Shown: in pieces, positions 61,601 to 64,000 of the stretch
Numbering within the stretch: position 1 is the first letter of the stretch
Layout: every line of letters begins with the position of its first letter
Assembly: GCA_935421135.1 (NCBI GenBank)
Contig: OW285189.1
Coordinates: 13,227,072 to 13,291,071 of the forward strand
Direction of reading: 5' to 3'
Origin: Bugulina stolonifera
Taxonomy: Eukaryota; Bryozoa; Gymnolaemata; Cheilostomatida; Bugulidae
Length of the DNA stretch: 64,000 bases
Made by a program: the position numbers and the translations under genes
The notes under the pieces: model-generated
Database searches by the model: none
Seen by the model: only the letters and a program-made list of their open reading frames with translations
Told to the model about the DNA's origin: nothing

Positions 61601-64000
61601 AAAATTTCGACTACGATCATTAAAAGAAGGAACCCGTTCTGCCGGTATACCTGAATATCTTAAATGGCTAGCAAAGGTAACGTTGGGAAAAACTGCAGTG
61701 TGGTTGAATGCTAAACTGTGTACATGTACTAAAATCATGATAGAAAGGAATCGGCTAGCTATGTTCACTGTGTACTATGTAATTATACCTACTAGTATTT
61801 ATATTATACACGGTGTACACACATGTTATTGTGTTCAAGACTTTTTTGCACAATATTTCTTTGTGTTTCTAGTATGTCGATATAGAGGGTGCAATCAATG
61901 AGATTGTGACCATTGAAGGGAGCTCTACCGCTGAGGACTTGAGACGAAACATAATGGATGCTCTGAAGGCATATAAACCATCTCCTAACCATATTAGTAA
62001 CTATCTTAAGCTTGAGAAGGTAGATAAATTCCCATCATGTAAAGCAGCATATGACAATAAAAATTCCCATCATTTAAAGCAGCATATGACAATAAAAATT
62101 CCCATCATTTAAAGCAGCATATGACAATAAAAATTCCCATCATTTAAAGCAGCATGTGATAATAAAAATTCCCATCATTTAAAGCAGCATGTGATAATAA
62201 AAATTTCTATTATTTATGATAATAACTAAATTGAAGCACATGTTGTACCCTTTTAGGTTTAGATTGGTTATTACAGATTAATCATACCTTATTTTATTAG
62301 TATTACTATTACTATAATACCATCTTATAAACTCACCAATTTATTAGCTACAATGCTTTGTAGATATACACACTTCAAGAGTATGTCATGCAAAAACTAG
62401 ACTATTTCCATTTATATTCCTGTGCGTGTAATTGTTGTAGATATATCATTATGGTGACCATTACTTACACACAGAACTCCCACTAGAATTGTGGAAAAGA
62501 TATCGAAAAGCTGACATCTTCAAGACTTTCATAGAAGTATTAGTACATCGGCGGAGGATATTTCATGTTCAGGTACTGACCACGAAAGTTGTTGCAAATA
62601 AAATTGTTGTTAAACAAATAGAGAACTTTGAAGGCACATGAAGCTCTCTTTTTTTTATTTTATATTATGCAAATTTTTATTGCATATTCAATTTATTATT
62701 CCTTCTTGGAAATGTCTAACATGCATTTGGCTACATATAGCCTACCAATGCAGCACTGTCCAAATCTCATGTTTACAAAAGGATGATTACTAGGAACAAG
62801 GGGAAGTGTAGAAAGGTGTATGCTGTCATAGTACAATATGCAAAATAATAGTAATGTTACTGAGGCTATACAGAAGGTTGATACAATCACATTGCATTCA
62901 AAGAAAGTAATTCATATACTATAATATGGTTTACATGTGTATATAATATAATATAATGGGAGAAGCTAAGTTATTAGGAATTGAGAATTTTAGGACTGTG
63001 TATTTGTGCAAAAGTGGGAGATGTCGTATGTTGCCATAGCAGATATCAAACATACAATGTAGCTATACTATTATACATACATGTATGTACATTGTACATA
63101 CATTGTGTATGTACATGTCTATGTGTACATTGTGTATGTACATGTCTATGTGTACATTGTGTATGTACATGTCTATGTGTACATTGTGTATGTACATGTC
63201 TATGTGTACATTGTGTATGTACATGTCTATGTGTACATTGTGTATGTACATGTCTATGTGTACATTGTGTATGTACATGTCTATGTGTACATTGTGTATG
63301 TACATGTCTATGTGTACATTGTGTATGTACATGTCTATGTGTACATTGTGTATGTACATGTCTATGTGTACATTGTGTATGTACATGTCTATGTGTACAT
63401 TGTGTATGTACATGTCTATGTGTACATTGTGTATGTACATGTCTATGTGTACATTGTGTATGTACATGTCTATGTGTACATTGTGTATGTACATGTCTAT
63501 GTGTACATTGTGTATGTACATGTCTATGTTTACATTGTGTATGTACATGTCTATCTGTACATTGCGTATGTACATGTCTATGTGTACATTGTGTATGTAC
63601 ATGTCTATGTTTACATTGTGTATGTACATGTCTATCTGTACATTGCGTATGTACATGTCTATGTGTACATTGTGTATCTGTTATAAAACACTTGTTGACC
63701 AAAAAGATGGTTAGTGTTTGGAAGACGCCTCATGTTATACATGTAGTATGTACTTAAGTCATTGATCAGTAGTTATAGTAAGTAACAGACTACTGACTGT
63801 AGCCTCGTTTTATACACTTTAGATGGAGAAACTAGACAATCCTAGCTCGTGGATAATTTCAAGGTCTATTCGTACTCAAGCATATCAGATTCTGTCATCT
63901 ACAATACGTGGGGAAATCAAACAGGTCAAGGAATTTGATAGAATCAACAAGGCATTAGTTCCAAAAGACATTGATGTTGATAAAGACAAGGTAGATTTCT
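58678..64000 (+). CDS. ASTE1: Asteroid homolog 1 paralog C (3' end beyond window)
   Basis: Six exons are visible: 58678-59040, 60103-60305, 61463-61676, 61873-62019, 62441-62572 and 63823 to the window end. The first five sum to 353 codons in phase, on the same exon plan as A and B. The start MGVAGLKTF has the family Met-Gly. Active-site acids are kept: VVDGNN, FIFDGTS, DHEADGQ and SNDGDF. Introns 1, 4 and 5 each contain a minisatellite. Exon 6 is nearly identical in DNA to exon 6 of paralog A, whereas exons 3-5 are far more diverged. Nothing in the visible part indicates a pseudogene. Confidence 0.87.
59198..59278. repeat. Short inverted-repeat hairpin
   Basis: CAGTTAGAAACAGGACGTTC and its near-complement GAACGTATTGTTTCTAACTG enclose about 40 bp. 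It lies in ASTE1-C intron 1 and is a possible MITE remnant. Confidence 0.5.
59610..59999. repeat. 16-bp minisatellite, about 24 copies
   Basis: Unit GGCANGTATCACACTG in ASTE1-C intron 1. The variable base is A, T or G, and variants occur in blocks (about 3 A, 4 T, 5 G, 4 A, 7 T, 1 A). The open frames across it are artefacts of the repeat. Confidence 0.95.
62026..62205. repeat. 35-bp minisatellite, 5 copies
   Basis: Unit begins AAATTCCCATCATTTAAAGC and ends ATGACAATAA. It starts seven bases past the end of ASTE1-C exon 4 (62019), almost touching the 5' splice site. Confidence 0.9.
63104..63670. repeat. 27-bp minisatellite, 21 copies
   Basis: Unit TGTGTATGTACATGTCTATG + TGTACAT in ASTE1-C intron 5. 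Because 27 is a multiple of three and the unit has few stop codons, several frames are open across the whole array on both strands; none is a gene. The distal part shows an 81-bp (three-unit) duplication marked by TTTACAT, CTGTACATTGCG variants. Confidence 0.95.

Noticed and set aside
62981..63757. Several long open frames on both strands (200-260 codons)
   Set aside because: They are translations of the 27-bp tandem array, which stays open because the period is a multiple of three; composition is pure repeat.

Overview
This is an AT-rich, intron-dense eukaryotic window carrying animal gene families: a secreted PAN plus fibrinogen-domain protein, a KIF20-class mitotic kinesin, an SSUH2 homolog, and a tandem array of Asteroid/ASTE1-type nucleases. 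Exons are typically 60-350 bp, introns have ordinary GT-AG borders and are mostly 0.1-1 kb, and short non-autonomous transposons, SINEs and minisatellites fill the gaps. An invertebrate animal is safe; an early-branching one such as a sponge would fit, but that is an inference and no marker here proves it.

Layout. On the minus strand, 924-3402 holds the 5' part of a PAN-fibrinogen gene. Also on the minus strand, 4526-23869 is a single KIF20B-like kinesin locus. Its exons were joined by hand with consistent phases and give about 1,698 residues. Exon 15 can alternatively be read through to a stop at 15876, giving an 868-residue, KIF20A-sized protein. From 23.9 to 32.0 kb there is no convincing host gene, only SINEs, a 1.55-kb foldback element and a dead non-LTR fragment. 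On the plus strand, 32001-36386 is SSUH2 (8 exons, 342 aa). After a 3.4-kb gap, three direct-repeat ASTE1 paralogs follow: A (39753-45373, 10 exons, 678 aa), B (46988-57339, 10 exons, 601 aa) and C (58678 to beyond the window end, first six exons).

ASTE1-B has swallowed a non-LTR retrotransposon in intron 4, whose endonuclease/reverse transcriptase frame is still open for about 2.4 kb, and a SINE in intron 9, yet its own exons remain in frame. A fragment of ASTE1-B (intron 1 end plus exon 2) has been copied antisense into the large KIF20 intron near 14.6-15.0 kb. The ASTE1 paralogs are a mosaic: exons 2 and 6 are nearly identical at the DNA level, silent sites included, while other exons have diverged. 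This is what recent gene conversion would leave.

The genes do not form an operon. The most rewarding points are the KIF20 locus that appears able to make both a short and a long kinesin, and the ASTE1 array with patchy homogenisation and an exported fragment. All exon joins were made by eye from reading frame, splice-site and family resemblance; RNA data were not available.
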